DNA of 34,722 nt from an uncultured Bacteroidota bacterium. Lineage in GTDB: Bacteria; Bacteroidota; Bacteroidia; Bacteroidales; UBA12481. The stretch lies in assembly GCA_903919925.1 (NCBI GenBank), contig CAIXKO010000642.1, forward strand, positions 1 through 34,722, given 5' to 3'. Below, in pieces: positions 16,014 through 23,633 of the stretch (within the stretch, counting starts at the first letter, position 1; every line of letters begins with the position of its first letter). The translations under genes and the position numbers were made by a program. The notes beneath the pieces were generated by a model. That model saw only the letters and a list, made by a program, of their open reading frames with translations. It was not told the DNA's origin and did not search any database.

Positions 16014-17501
16014 ATGAAAAAAGTACTTTATATTATTCTTTTGCTTGCAGTGGTAACTACAGCATGCAAAAAATTCGAAGAATTTGAAAAGGATCCGAAC
16101 AAGCCTGGTGAAGTACCTCCATCACTGGTTTTTACTAATGTTCTTTCTTCTTCTGTATATTACCCCTGGAGTGAGGAACAAAGATGGAACCAATTCTGGT
16201 GCAGCAATTATGCTTATTATGATGATCAGGAGTATGACTGGACTACAACCAGCTTTAATTATTCAAAGCTCAATAATGTTAAGCAAATGGTTGCAGAGGC
16301 AAGCAGAATCGGCTTACCTGAAAACAATGCTTATTCTGCCCTTGGAAAATTCTTCAATGCTTTATTTTATATTGATATGAGCATGCGGCTTGGTGATATT
16401 CCTTTGTCACAGGCTCTTAAAGGCCTGGAGAATACAAAGCCGGTATATGATTCCCAAAAATCGGTTTTCCAACAGGCACTGGTCTGGCTCGACGAATCGA
16501 ACAGTGATCTCCAGAAGTTGATTGACAATCATGATAATTCACTCGCCGGAGACTTCATGCTTGGCAACAACCTTGAAAAATGGCAAAAAGTGGTTAATGC
16601 ATTCAAATTACGCACGCTGATTACCCTCAGTAAAAAGGACGGGGATACGGACCTGAAAATCAAACAATTGTTTGCCGATGTAATGACAAATCCGGTCAAA
16701 TATCCGTTGATGAGTTCTTTGGATGACAACCTGATATTTTCTTTTAACAGCAGTACGGATAAGTATCCGCTAAATCCTGATAATTATGGCTTTACTGCCA
16801 CGCGAAATAATATGTCAGCTACTTATCTGAACACGTTGGCGGCATTGCACGATCCAAGGACTTTTATTGTTGCCGAACCTGCTCCGGCTAAAATTGCCGC
16901 CGGATTAACCTCGCAGGATTATGATGCTTATGTGGGTGCCAGTTCCGGAGAAAGCCTCGACGACATGTCGACGAAAATGCTGAACGGAGAATACTCAGCT
17001 ATCAATAAGCAAAAATACTATGGTTCGTATACCGGTGAAGCCTGCATACAGATTGGTTATATTGAACAGTGTTTTAACATTGCTGAAGCTATTAACCGGG
17101 GGTGGATCAGTGGTAACGCCGAAGATTTTTATATTAAAGGAATCAAGGCTTCCTGGACATTTCATGGTGTTGCTGTCGAAACAAACTGGAATGATTATTA
17201 CGGGCAGACTTCTGTCAAGTATAAGGGAAATACAGCTGATGGACTAAATCAGATCCTGACTCAGAAATATTTAGGGTTTTTCCAGAATTCCGGATGGGAA
17301 GCCTATTATAACAATCGGCGCACCGGAATTCCCGAATTCCTAACTGGTCCGGGTACCGCCAACAGCGGTCGTATTGCCAAACGCTGGCAATATCCAAGTT
17401 CTGAAAGAACGACCAATGCAGATAACTATTTGTCAGCATTGAAAAGTCAGTTCGGATCGCAGAATGACGATATCAATGATTCAATGTGGTTAGTGAAATA
17501 G
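16014..17501 (+). CDS. SusD/RagB-family substrate-binding lipoprotein (SusD-like_2 type)
   Basis: The ATG at 16014 gives 495 residues. The track's TTG at 15987 adds nine residues before a normal lipoprotein signal (MKKVLYIILLLAVVTTACKK, lipidated Cys18). SusD-like_2 features follow: FEKDPNKPGEVPPSLVFTN, an aromatic-rich N-terminal part (YYPWSEEQRWNQFWCSNYAYY), and TPR-like helices such as YSALGKFFNALFYIDMSMRLGD and NLEKWQKVVNAFKLRTLI. The end (YPSSERTTNADNYLSAL) is also typical. It sits on the cell surface as the lid of the SusC barrel and selects the ligand. It follows susC by 33 bp and precedes a terminator-like hairpin. Confidence 0.92.
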   Translation: MKKVLYIILLLAVVTTACKKFEEFEKDPNKPGEVPPSLVFTNVLSSSVYYPWSEEQRWNQFWCSNYAYYDDQEYDWTTTSFNYSKLNNVKQMVAEASRIGLPENNAYSALGKFFNALFYIDMSMRLGDIPLSQALKGLENTKPVYDSQKSVFQQALVWLDESNSDLQKLIDNHDNSLAGDFMLGNNLEKWQKVVNAFKLRTLITLSKKDGDTDLKIKQLFADVMTNPVKYPLMSSLDDNLIFSFNSSTDKYPLNPDNYGFTATRNNMSATYLNTLAALHDPRTFIVAEPAPAKIAAGLTSQDYDAYVGASSGESLDDMSTKMLNGEYSAINKQKYYGSYTGEACIQIGYIEQCFNIAEAINRGWISGNAEDFYIKGIKASWTFHGVAVETNWNDYYGQTSVKYKGNTADGLNQILTQKYLGFFQNSGWEAYYNNRRTGIPEFLTGPGTANSGRIAKRWQYPSSERTTNADNYLSALKSQFGSQNDDINDSMWLVK

Positions 17502-17819
17502 TTTTGGTTTAAACAATTAAAATGGTTGAATCGGGGGCTGTCAGAAGTTTTTCGGGCAGCCTCCTTTTTCATGTTTTTGAAGACGTGAAGGACACGGGAA
17601 TCCTGTTAGCCTGTGGTTGTGCCGGAGCTGGGATATCTGTTGCCGGAGGAGTGGGGCTGGGAATTTCCAAACTGGCAGGCCGGCAGCCCAATCCCTTTGA
17701 TTTCAGCCCTCACCGGATAGATCGGTTTGGGGCTGTTGATCCCTACACCAGCGAGCACCAACAACGTTGTGCGGCTGCAAGATCCAATAAAATAAGTGGT
17801 TAATAATAATTGAATCCAT
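17502..17819. other. 318-bp gap between susD and the phosphodiesterase gene
   Basis: The gap holds a terminator-like hairpin right after susD (17533-17569). Beyond it are overlapping ORFs of 93 codons (plus) and 107 codons (minus) with unconvincing composition: glycine-rich in one frame, proline-rich in another. I see no recognisable gene or promoter. The segment is richer in G and C than the flanking spacers and may be decayed coding sequence. Confidence 0.4.
17533..17569 (+). terminator. Terminator-like hairpin after susD
   Basis: The arms GGGGGCTGTC (17533-17542) and GGCAGCCTCC (17555-17564) pair over 10 bp with two G-U wobbles and a 12-nt loop. TTTTT follows. Placed 30 bp after the susD stop, it should reduce read-through into the phosphodiesterase and phosphonate genes. 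Confidence 0.65.
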
Positions 17820-18908
17820 ATGAACATTAGAATATTATTGTCGGTCATTTCCCTTTTAGGTTCGCATTCCTTTGCACAAAATCTGAATAACGTGCAGTTT
17901 CCGGAGATGCAAAAAGCGACAGGACGCAAGGAGATCCGAATACCGGGAATTATGGGATACCAAACCCTAAAGTGCGATTTTCACATGCACACCGTTTTTT
18001 CTGATGGTATGGTATGGCCGGCTTTCAGGGTTGAAGAGGCCTGGGCGGAGGGTCTGGATGCCATTTCTATCACAGACCACATCGAAAACCAACCATCCAA
18101 AAAGTACGTGTCTGGTGATCACAACACTTCTTATGAACTTGCCATCGACCTGGCAAAACAGAAAAACATATTGTTGATCCATGCCGGTGAAGTTACCCGC
18201 AAGATGCCACCCGGACATCTGAATGCTCTTTTCCTTACCGATACCAATCCATTGGATGTTCCTTTAGTACAAGATGCACTTCAGGCGGCGAAAAAGCAGG
18301 GAGCTTTTATCATTTGGAACCATCCTGGTTGGAAGGCGCAGCAGCCGGATACCTGCAGGTGGTGGCCATTGCATGAGGAATTATTTGAAAAAGGGCTGAT
18401 AAACGGAGTAGAGGTTTTTAATGAAATTGAATATTATCCCATAGTACTTGACTGGTGTATTAGCCGCAAGTTATCAGTTATCTGCAATTCAGATGTCCAT
18501 GGAATCGTGTCTGAGACATTTGATCTTGAGAACGGCCATCGGCCTATGACACTGGTTTTTGCTAAAAGCCGCAGTATTGAATCCATCAGGGAAGCTATGT
18601 TTGCCAATCGGACTGTTGCCTGTTTCGATAACAAGCTTGCTGGTAAGGAGGAGTTTCTGGCTGCCTTGTTTTTAGCCTCTGTAACGGTTAAATCTATTGC
18701 TGCCTATGAAAACAATAACCAGGAATTGTTCGAAATCAAAAACAATTCAACTATCCCCTTCGATATAGAAACTCAACAGGGTGGTAAGTTTACTATACTG
18801 GCTGAGGCATCCATTATCATGCCGCTTGTTCGTGGTGAGCTTAACGGAATAACTGTTCTGAATCTTTATACGGGTTCACAATCAAAACTGAAAGTTGATT
18901 TATTCTGA
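17820..18908 (+). CDS. Secreted PHP-domain phosphodiesterase, Sb-PDE family
   Basis: The 362-residue protein has a signal peptide (MNIRILLSVISLLGSHSFAQ). The PHP motifs are KCDFHMHTVFSDG (HxH), ISITDHIEN, IHAGEVT, IIWNHPGW and CNSDVHG, which supply ligands for a di- or trinuclear metal site. Length, order of motifs and the RIPGIMGYQTLKCDFHMHT lead-in match the Sb-PDE family. That family is named after a Sphingobium enzyme hydrolysing small organophosphate diesters. The protein should act in the periplasm or on the surface. Its stop lies 10 bp before pbfA, so it is coupled to phosphonate catabolism and probably cleaves phosphonate monoesters or phosphodiesters to release free phosphonates. The natural substrate is inferred, not known. 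Confidence 0.85.
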   Translation: MNIRILLSVISLLGSHSFAQNLNNVQFPEMQKATGRKEIRIPGIMGYQTLKCDFHMHTVFSDGMVWPAFRVEEAWAEGLDAISITDHIENQPSKKYVSGDHNTSYELAIDLAKQKNILLIHAGEVTRKMPPGHLNALFLTDTNPLDVPLVQDALQAAKKQGAFIIWNHPGWKAQQPDTCRWWPLHEELFEKGLINGVEVFNEIEYYPIVLDWCISRKLSVICNSDVHGIVSETFDLENGHRPMTLVFAKSRSIESIREAMFANRTVACFDNKLAGKEEFLAALFLASVTVKSIAAYENNNQELFEIKNNSTIPFDIETQQGGKFTILAEASIIMPLVRGELNGITVLNLYTGSQSKLKVDLF

Positions 18909-18918
18909 GAAATACAAA

Positions 18919-20271
18919 ATGAATACAATCGGATTACTTACGGAAGGTGACGTGAACTTTTCAGAGGAGCGCCGGAATTGGGATGAACAGATTATTGATC
19001 CCATAACCAGGAAAATACTTGAAGATGATTCACGGTATTTTCTCCATCAGGCATTGTCGAGCCCTTGTCTTGATGTACTCAACAGTTCAAAGGGAAGTGG
19101 AATGGTTACTGTTACGGGCAAATATTTGCTCGACTTCCATGGCAATAACGTTCATCAGCTTGGTTATGGGAACGATTATGTTGTTGAAAAAGTCACCGAA
19201 CAATTGCATAAATTGCCATTCTCACCCCGTCGTTACACCAACGAACCTGCGGTTAAACTGGCAAAAAAGCTGGCAACGCTTTTGCCGGGGGATCTCAACC
19301 GGAGCCTATTTGCTCCGGGAGGTACCTCTGCAATTGGGATGGCACTAAAGCTGGCCAGAATCGTTACCGGAAAACATAAATTGATTTCGATGTGGGATTC
19401 ATTTCATGGCGCTTCCCTCGATTCTATTGCAGCAGGCGGTGAAGCTGTTTTCAAAAAGAACGTGGGCCCGATGATGCCAGGTGTCATTCACATCCCTCCA
19501 CCGGCTTCTTACCGGGGAATCTTCGGCCATACCGAATCTGACCAGCTTTTTTATGCCGATTATCTGGAATATGTAATTGAAAAAGAAGGAGATATTGGTG
19601 CCTTCCTGGCGGAAACCATACGGAATACGGATGTTCAGATTCCAACCCCGGCTTATTGGAAAAGGGTGCGCGAAATATGTTCCAAACACGGTATTCTACT
19701 GATTCTTGATGAGATACCGATCGCACTCGGAAGAACCGGGAAAATGTTTGCCTTTGAGCATTACGATATTGAACCGGATATTATATGTCTGGGAAAAGGC
19801 CTTGGTGGAGGCATTATTTCTATGGCTGCTATGGTTACAAGGGATTGCTATAACGTGGCATCTGAAGTATCCCTGGGTCATTTTACCCATGAAAAAAGTC
19901 CCTTAGGAAGTGCAGCGGCTATGGCTACCATAACCTATATCGAAAACGAAGGTATTCTGCAAAAAGTGGTTAACGACGGAAGTTGGATCAATGCCAAACT
20001 TGATCAATTGAAAAACCGATTCCCTCAAATTGGAGATGTTCGAGGCATGGGGCTCCTTTGGGGCATTGAGCTGGTGAAAGATCCGAAAACGAAAGAAAAA
20101 GCAAACGACCTTGCCGAAAAAATCATGTACGATTGCATGTTGGAAGGGTTGAGTTTTAAAGTTTCACAGGGAAATGTTATCCAACTGTCACCTGCTCTAA
20201 CGATCAGGGCTGACGAACTGCAGACTGCTTTATCCATTTTAACACGGGTTTTTGAGAAACACTTGCATTAA
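18919..20271 (+). CDS. pbfA: PbfA-like (R)-1-hydroxy-2-aminoethylphosphonate ammonia-lyase (class III PLP enzyme)
   Basis: The ATG at 18919 is preferred over the tracked TTG at 18895, which overlaps the previous gene; it gives 450 residues. It is a class III aminotransferase-fold PLP enzyme: LLDFHGNNVHQLGYGN near residue 75, FAPGGTSAIGMALKLAR (cofactor phosphate site), LILDEIPIALGRTGKMF with the PLP-ring aspartate, and DIICLGKGLGGG with Schiff-base Lys293. Members resembling this and encoded beside phnW/phnX are PbfA. PbfA eliminates ammonia from (R)-1-hydroxy-2-aminoethylphosphonate to give phosphonoacetaldehyde, which PhnX then cleaves. The assignment rests on overall similarity and context; a plain aminotransferase is the main alternative. 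Confidence 0.82.
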   Translation: MNTIGLLTEGDVNFSEERRNWDEQIIDPITRKILEDDSRYFLHQALSSPCLDVLNSSKGSGMVTVTGKYLLDFHGNNVHQLGYGNDYVVEKVTEQLHKLPFSPRRYTNEPAVKLAKKLATLLPGDLNRSLFAPGGTSAIGMALKLARIVTGKHKLISMWDSFHGASLDSIAAGGEAVFKKNVGPMMPGVIHIPPPASYRGIFGHTESDQLFYADYLEYVIEKEGDIGAFLAETIRNTDVQIPTPAYWKRVREICSKHGILLILDEIPIALGRTGKMFAFEHYDIEPDIICLGKGLGGGIISMAAMVTRDCYNVASEVSLGHFTHEKSPLGSAAAMATITYIENEGILQKVVNDGSWINAKLDQLKNRFPQIGDVRGMGLLWGIELVKDPKTKEKANDLAEKIMYDCMLEGLSFKVSQGNVIQLSPALTIRADELQTALSILTRVFEKHLH

Positions 20272-20297
20272 TTACTTCCAAACCAGGAATAGCTTCC

Positions 20298-21593
20298 ATG
20301 ACAGTAACCCATCCGATCACAAAATGGCTGAGTGAGCGAAGTACTCATTCCTTTACATTCTATGTTAGTACCATTGCTTTTCTAACCTATGCCTGCATGT
20401 ATGGAATGCGGAAGCCTTTTACACTTGCTGAATTTCAGGGAATTACATGGGCAGGAATGGACTTTAAGGCCCTTTTGATCATAACCCAGGTTATTGGATA
20501 TGCCCTTTCTAAATTTATTGGAATCAAGGTTGTTTCTGAGATGAGCCGGTCGAGGCGTGCCATTTCAATATTAATTCTCACGGGTATTGCTGAAACCAGC
20601 CTGGTACTTTTCAGCATTATCCCCGCTCCATACAGTTTTATTTGCCTGTTCCTGAATGGTTTGCCTTTGGGCATGATTTGGGGACTGGTATTTGCCTATC
20701 TGGAAGGGCGAAGGACCACCGAAATTTTAGGAACGGTCTTGAGTATCAGCTTTATTGTGTCATCAGGATTTGTAAAAAGTATTGGTAAAATTTTGATGAA
20801 CGGCTTACATTTGTCTGATTTTCAGATGCCATGGGTCACTGGTATGGTTTTCTTTTTGCCCATGATACTTCTGGTTTGGTTGCTGGATAAGACACCTGCA
20901 CCAACAGCAACAGACGAAGCCCTCCGAACCCGGCGTATTCCGATGAACAAGGATCAACGCAAAAAAGTTTTTGTTGAGTTCGCACCAGGATTAGTGATGC
21001 TTACTGTTGCCTATATGCTGCTGACTATTTTCAGAGATCTACGCGATAACTTTGCTCCTGAGATTTGGAAAACAATCGGAGTATCGAATAATTCCATGAT
21101 TTTTACCTGGTCGGAATTACCCATTGCCCTGGTCGTTTTTGCTGTTATGAGCTCTTTAATGCTCATCAGGAACAATGGAAAAGCCTTGCAGATGAACATG
21201 TTTATTGTTATTTCGGGTTTTATTACCATTGGATTAAGCACCCTCGCTCTCCATTTAGGTTTGATAAACGGTACGGGTTGGATGATACTTCTGGGATTGG
21301 GCACCTATCTGGGATATCTGCCATTTAATTGTCTTCTTTTCGATCGGATGATTGCTGCCTTTGGCTCGGCTGCCAATGCGGGGTTTTTTATTTACATAGC
21401 CGACTCATTCGGTTATCTGGGAAGTGTGGGTACCCTATTATTTAAGAACTTCAGCCATAACACATTGAGCTGGTACGGGTTTTTGAATACCACTGCTTAT
21501 GGCATAGCGATATCCGGATGTCTTCTTATCGGATTATCCTTAATGTATTTCAATTTAAAATTCAGTAACATTAAAAAAAATATTTTCAATTAA
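20298..21593 (+). CDS. DUF5690 MFS-like membrane protein, candidate phosphonate transporter
   Basis: The 431-residue protein has about 12 hydrophobic segments, with a hydrophilic loop near residues 200-220 (TPAPTATDEALRTRRIPMNKDQRKK) that splits it into two six-helix halves as in the major facilitator superfamily. The opening YACMYGMRKPFTLAEF and the conserved IFRDLRDNFAPEIW after the loop are typical of DUF5690. That family is seen in Bacteroidota and its substrate has not been shown. It lies between pbfA (26 bp) and phnX (10 bp) with no other inner-membrane transporter in the operon. Import of aminoethylphosphonate or its hydroxy derivative across the inner membrane is the simplest role. 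Confidence 0.8.
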   Translation: MTVTHPITKWLSERSTHSFTFYVSTIAFLTYACMYGMRKPFTLAEFQGITWAGMDFKALLIITQVIGYALSKFIGIKVVSEMSRSRRAISILILTGIAETSLVLFSIIPAPYSFICLFLNGLPLGMIWGLVFAYLEGRRTTEILGTVLSISFIVSSGFVKSIGKILMNGLHLSDFQMPWVTGMVFFLPMILLVWLLDKTPAPTATDEALRTRRIPMNKDQRKKVFVEFAPGLVMLTVAYMLLTIFRDLRDNFAPEIWKTIGVSNNSMIFTWSELPIALVVFAVMSSLMLIRNNGKALQMNMFIVISGFITIGLSTLALHLGLINGTGWMILLGLGTYLGYLPFNCLLFDRMIAAFGSAANAGFFIYIADSFGYLGSVGTLLFKNFSHNTLSWYGFLNTTAYGIAISGCLLIGLSLMYFNLKFSNIKKNIFN

Positions 21594-21603
21594 TCAAATC
21601 AAT

Positions 21604-22401
21604 ATGATTAAAGCTGTGATTTTCGACTGGGCTGGCACTGTGGTTGATTTTGGCTGCATGGCCCCGACAATGGTTTTTATTGAGGTTTTCAAAAAGAAAG
21701 GGATCAGTTTGACCAACCAGGAGGCTCGTGGTCCAATGGGGATGGCAAAAAGGGATCATGTTCGCATTCTACTGGAGCTGGAAGCGGTAAAGCTTGCATG
21801 GAAAGGTTTATATGACCGTTACCCTGATGAAAATGATGTAAACGAACTTTACAATCAATTAGAGCCGGAATTAATTCGGATTGTCGGGGATTATGCCAAT
21901 GTTATTGAAGGAGTGCCAGAAGTTATTCAGGAGCTCAAAGAACGTGGAATACTTATTGGATCGACAACAGGTTATGTGCAATCGATGATGGAACATTTGA
22001 TACCGGAAGCTCATCGGCAAGGTTTTGCTCCTGACAGCATTGTTTGTTCTTCTGAAGTGCCCGCAGGCCGCCCTGCCCCGTGGGGTTGTTTCCTGAATGC
22101 CCAACGAATGAACGTCTGGCCAATGTCGATGATGGTGAAGATCGGAGACACAGTTGCCGACATACTGGAAGGACTTAATGCCGGAATGTGGACTATCGGC
22201 TGCACCCTTTCGGGCAATGAAGTTGGACTTTCGGAATGCGAGGCGGATCAGCTGACTCCGGCAACCAGGTTGGAAATGATCAGGAAAGCAGAAGAAAAGC
22301 TGCTGAAGGCAGGTGCGCATTACGTTATCGATGGGGTTTGGGAATGCCTGCCTGTTTTGGATGAAATCAGCTTACGGATAGCCAGAGGCGAACGTCCCTA
22401 A
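21604..22401 (+). CDS. phnX: Phosphonoacetaldehyde hydrolase
   Basis: The 265-residue HAD-superfamily enzyme cleaves the C-P bond of phosphonoacetaldehyde to acetaldehyde and phosphate. The nucleophile is Asp8 in VIFDWAGT. The Schiff-base lysine of this subfamily is Lys49 in GPMGMAKRDH. The 41-residue distance between them equals that in the Bacillus cereus enzyme (Asp12/Lys53). Further HAD motifs are STTGY and KIGDTVADILEGLNAGMWT. Length is normal for the family. It is cytoplasmic and receives substrate from PhnW and PbfA, encoded on either side in the same operon. The start is fixed by the MIKAVIFDWAGT opening. Confidence 0.96.
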   Translation: MIKAVIFDWAGTVVDFGCMAPTMVFIEVFKKKGISLTNQEARGPMGMAKRDHVRILLELEAVKLAWKGLYDRYPDENDVNELYNQLEPELIRIVGDYANVIEGVPEVIQELKERGILIGSTTGYVQSMMEHLIPEAHRQGFAPDSIVCSSEVPAGRPAPWGCFLNAQRMNVWPMSMMVKIGDTVADILEGLNAGMWTIGCTLSGNEVGLSECEADQLTPATRLEMIRKAEEKLLKAGAHYVIDGVWECLPVLDEISLRIARGERP

Positions 22402-22429
22402 TCAAAATGGAGAATAAAAAAAAAAGGAA

Positions 22430-23545
22430 ATGATCAAAAAACTATATACACCTGGTCCTCTCACAACCTCCGACTCGGTTAAAGAAGCAATGAACCGCGA
22501 CCTCGGATCGAGAGATATGGAATTCATAAAAATGGTAGCGGACATACGCCAAAGGCTTCTTGATCTGGCAGGGGTGTCGAAAGAGTCAGGTTATGAGGCA
22601 GTCATCTTACAAGGGTCAGGAACCTTTGGGATTGAAGCTGTGCTTTCGACTGTGATCCCCCCTGATGGAGAATTGCTGTTGATCATTAATGGAGCTTATG
22701 GCACAAGGATGGCAAAGATCGCAGCAATTCACGGGATTCTGACTTCACAGTTGGAATACCCGGAGAATGTATGGCCGGTACCTGCTGATATCGACCAAAT
22801 TCTGTATAAGGAACCCGATATCACACATGTTGCCATGGTCCATTGTGAAACCACAACCGGGATTTTCAACGATATCAATGCAATCGGTGAAGTGGTTAAA
22901 ATGCATCACAAAGAGTTTATTGTAGATGCCATGAGCAGTTTTGGTGCAGTGCCTGTTGATTTTGAGAAGGCAGGAATCTCCTATCTGATCTCTTCTTCTA
23001 ACAAATGCATCGAAGGGGTGCCCGGATTTTCTATCGTGATCGGCAGAAGAGAATCGCTGGAACAATGTAGAAACCAGGCCAGAACTTTGTCTCTTGATTT
23101 GTATTCACAATGGAAAGGCCTGGAAAATGATGGGCAGTTCCGCTTCACTCCACCGGTTCAGTCGCTTATGGCTTTCCACCAGGCGTTGATCGAATTGCAC
23201 GAGGAGGGAGGGGTGGATCGCAGGGCTCTGCGTTATCTGCAAAACTACAGGATGTTGCTTTCCGGTATGCGAAAGCTTGGATTCCATGAATACCTGCCTG
23301 AAGAATTGCAGGGTTATATTATTACAACCTTTTTGAAACCGTTGGATCCGGCGTTTGATTTTGAGCGCTTTTATCAAAAACTTAACCAGAGGGGATTTGT
23401 GATTTATCCGGGAAAACTGACCAAGGCGGATGCTTTCCGGATCGGAAATATCGGCCAGTTGTATCCCGAGGATATGCACGACCTGGTCCATGCGATTGCC
23501 GGGGTACTTGACGAATTAGGGGTTGGATCGTGCAGTGGTAGATAA
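22430..23545 (+). CDS. phnW: 2-aminoethylphosphonate:pyruvate transaminase
   Basis: The 371-residue class V PLP aminotransferase converts 2-aminoethylphosphonate and pyruvate to phosphonoacetaldehyde and alanine. Visible features are the typical opening LYTPGPLTTSDSVKEAM, LQGSGTFGIEAVLST (cofactor phosphate site), VHCETTTG, FIVDAMSSFGAVP with the PLP aspartate near 166, and ISSSNKCIEGVPGF with Schiff-base Lys192. Length and motif order fit PhnW well. It is the last gene of the operon, 28 bp after phnX. An A-rich spacer (run of ten A) precedes its start. No strong terminator follows; a weak AGTGC/GCACT pair is present. Confidence 0.96.
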   Translation: MIKKLYTPGPLTTSDSVKEAMNRDLGSRDMEFIKMVADIRQRLLDLAGVSKESGYEAVILQGSGTFGIEAVLSTVIPPDGELLLIINGAYGTRMAKIAAIHGILTSQLEYPENVWPVPADIDQILYKEPDITHVAMVHCETTTGIFNDINAIGEVVKMHHKEFIVDAMSSFGAVPVDFEKAGISYLISSSNKCIEGVPGFSIVIGRRESLEQCRNQARTLSLDLYSQWKGLENDGQFRFTPPVQSLMAFHQALIELHEEGGVDRRALRYLQNYRMLLSGMRKLGFHEYLPEELQGYIITTFLKPLDPAFDFERFYQKLNQRGFVIYPGKLTKADAFRIGNIGQLYPEDMHDLVHAIAGVLDELGVGSCSGR

Positions 23546-23633
23546 GTGCTATTAAGTCAAAGTGTTATGGCACTGATTGTACCGACAGGTTTTCGACGAT
23601 CAGATTAAAAAAGCATCTTTAAGTTCAGATAAA

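Noticed and set aside
17522-17929. ORFs of 93 codons (plus) and 107 codons (minus) between susD and the phosphodiesterase gene
   Set aside because: They overlap each other, the terminator hairpin and the start of the real phosphodiesterase gene. Composition is low-complexity and no family pattern is visible.
21871-22320. 149-codon minus-strand ORF
   Set aside because: Antisense to phnX, with odd Cys/His-rich composition and no signal or domain pattern.
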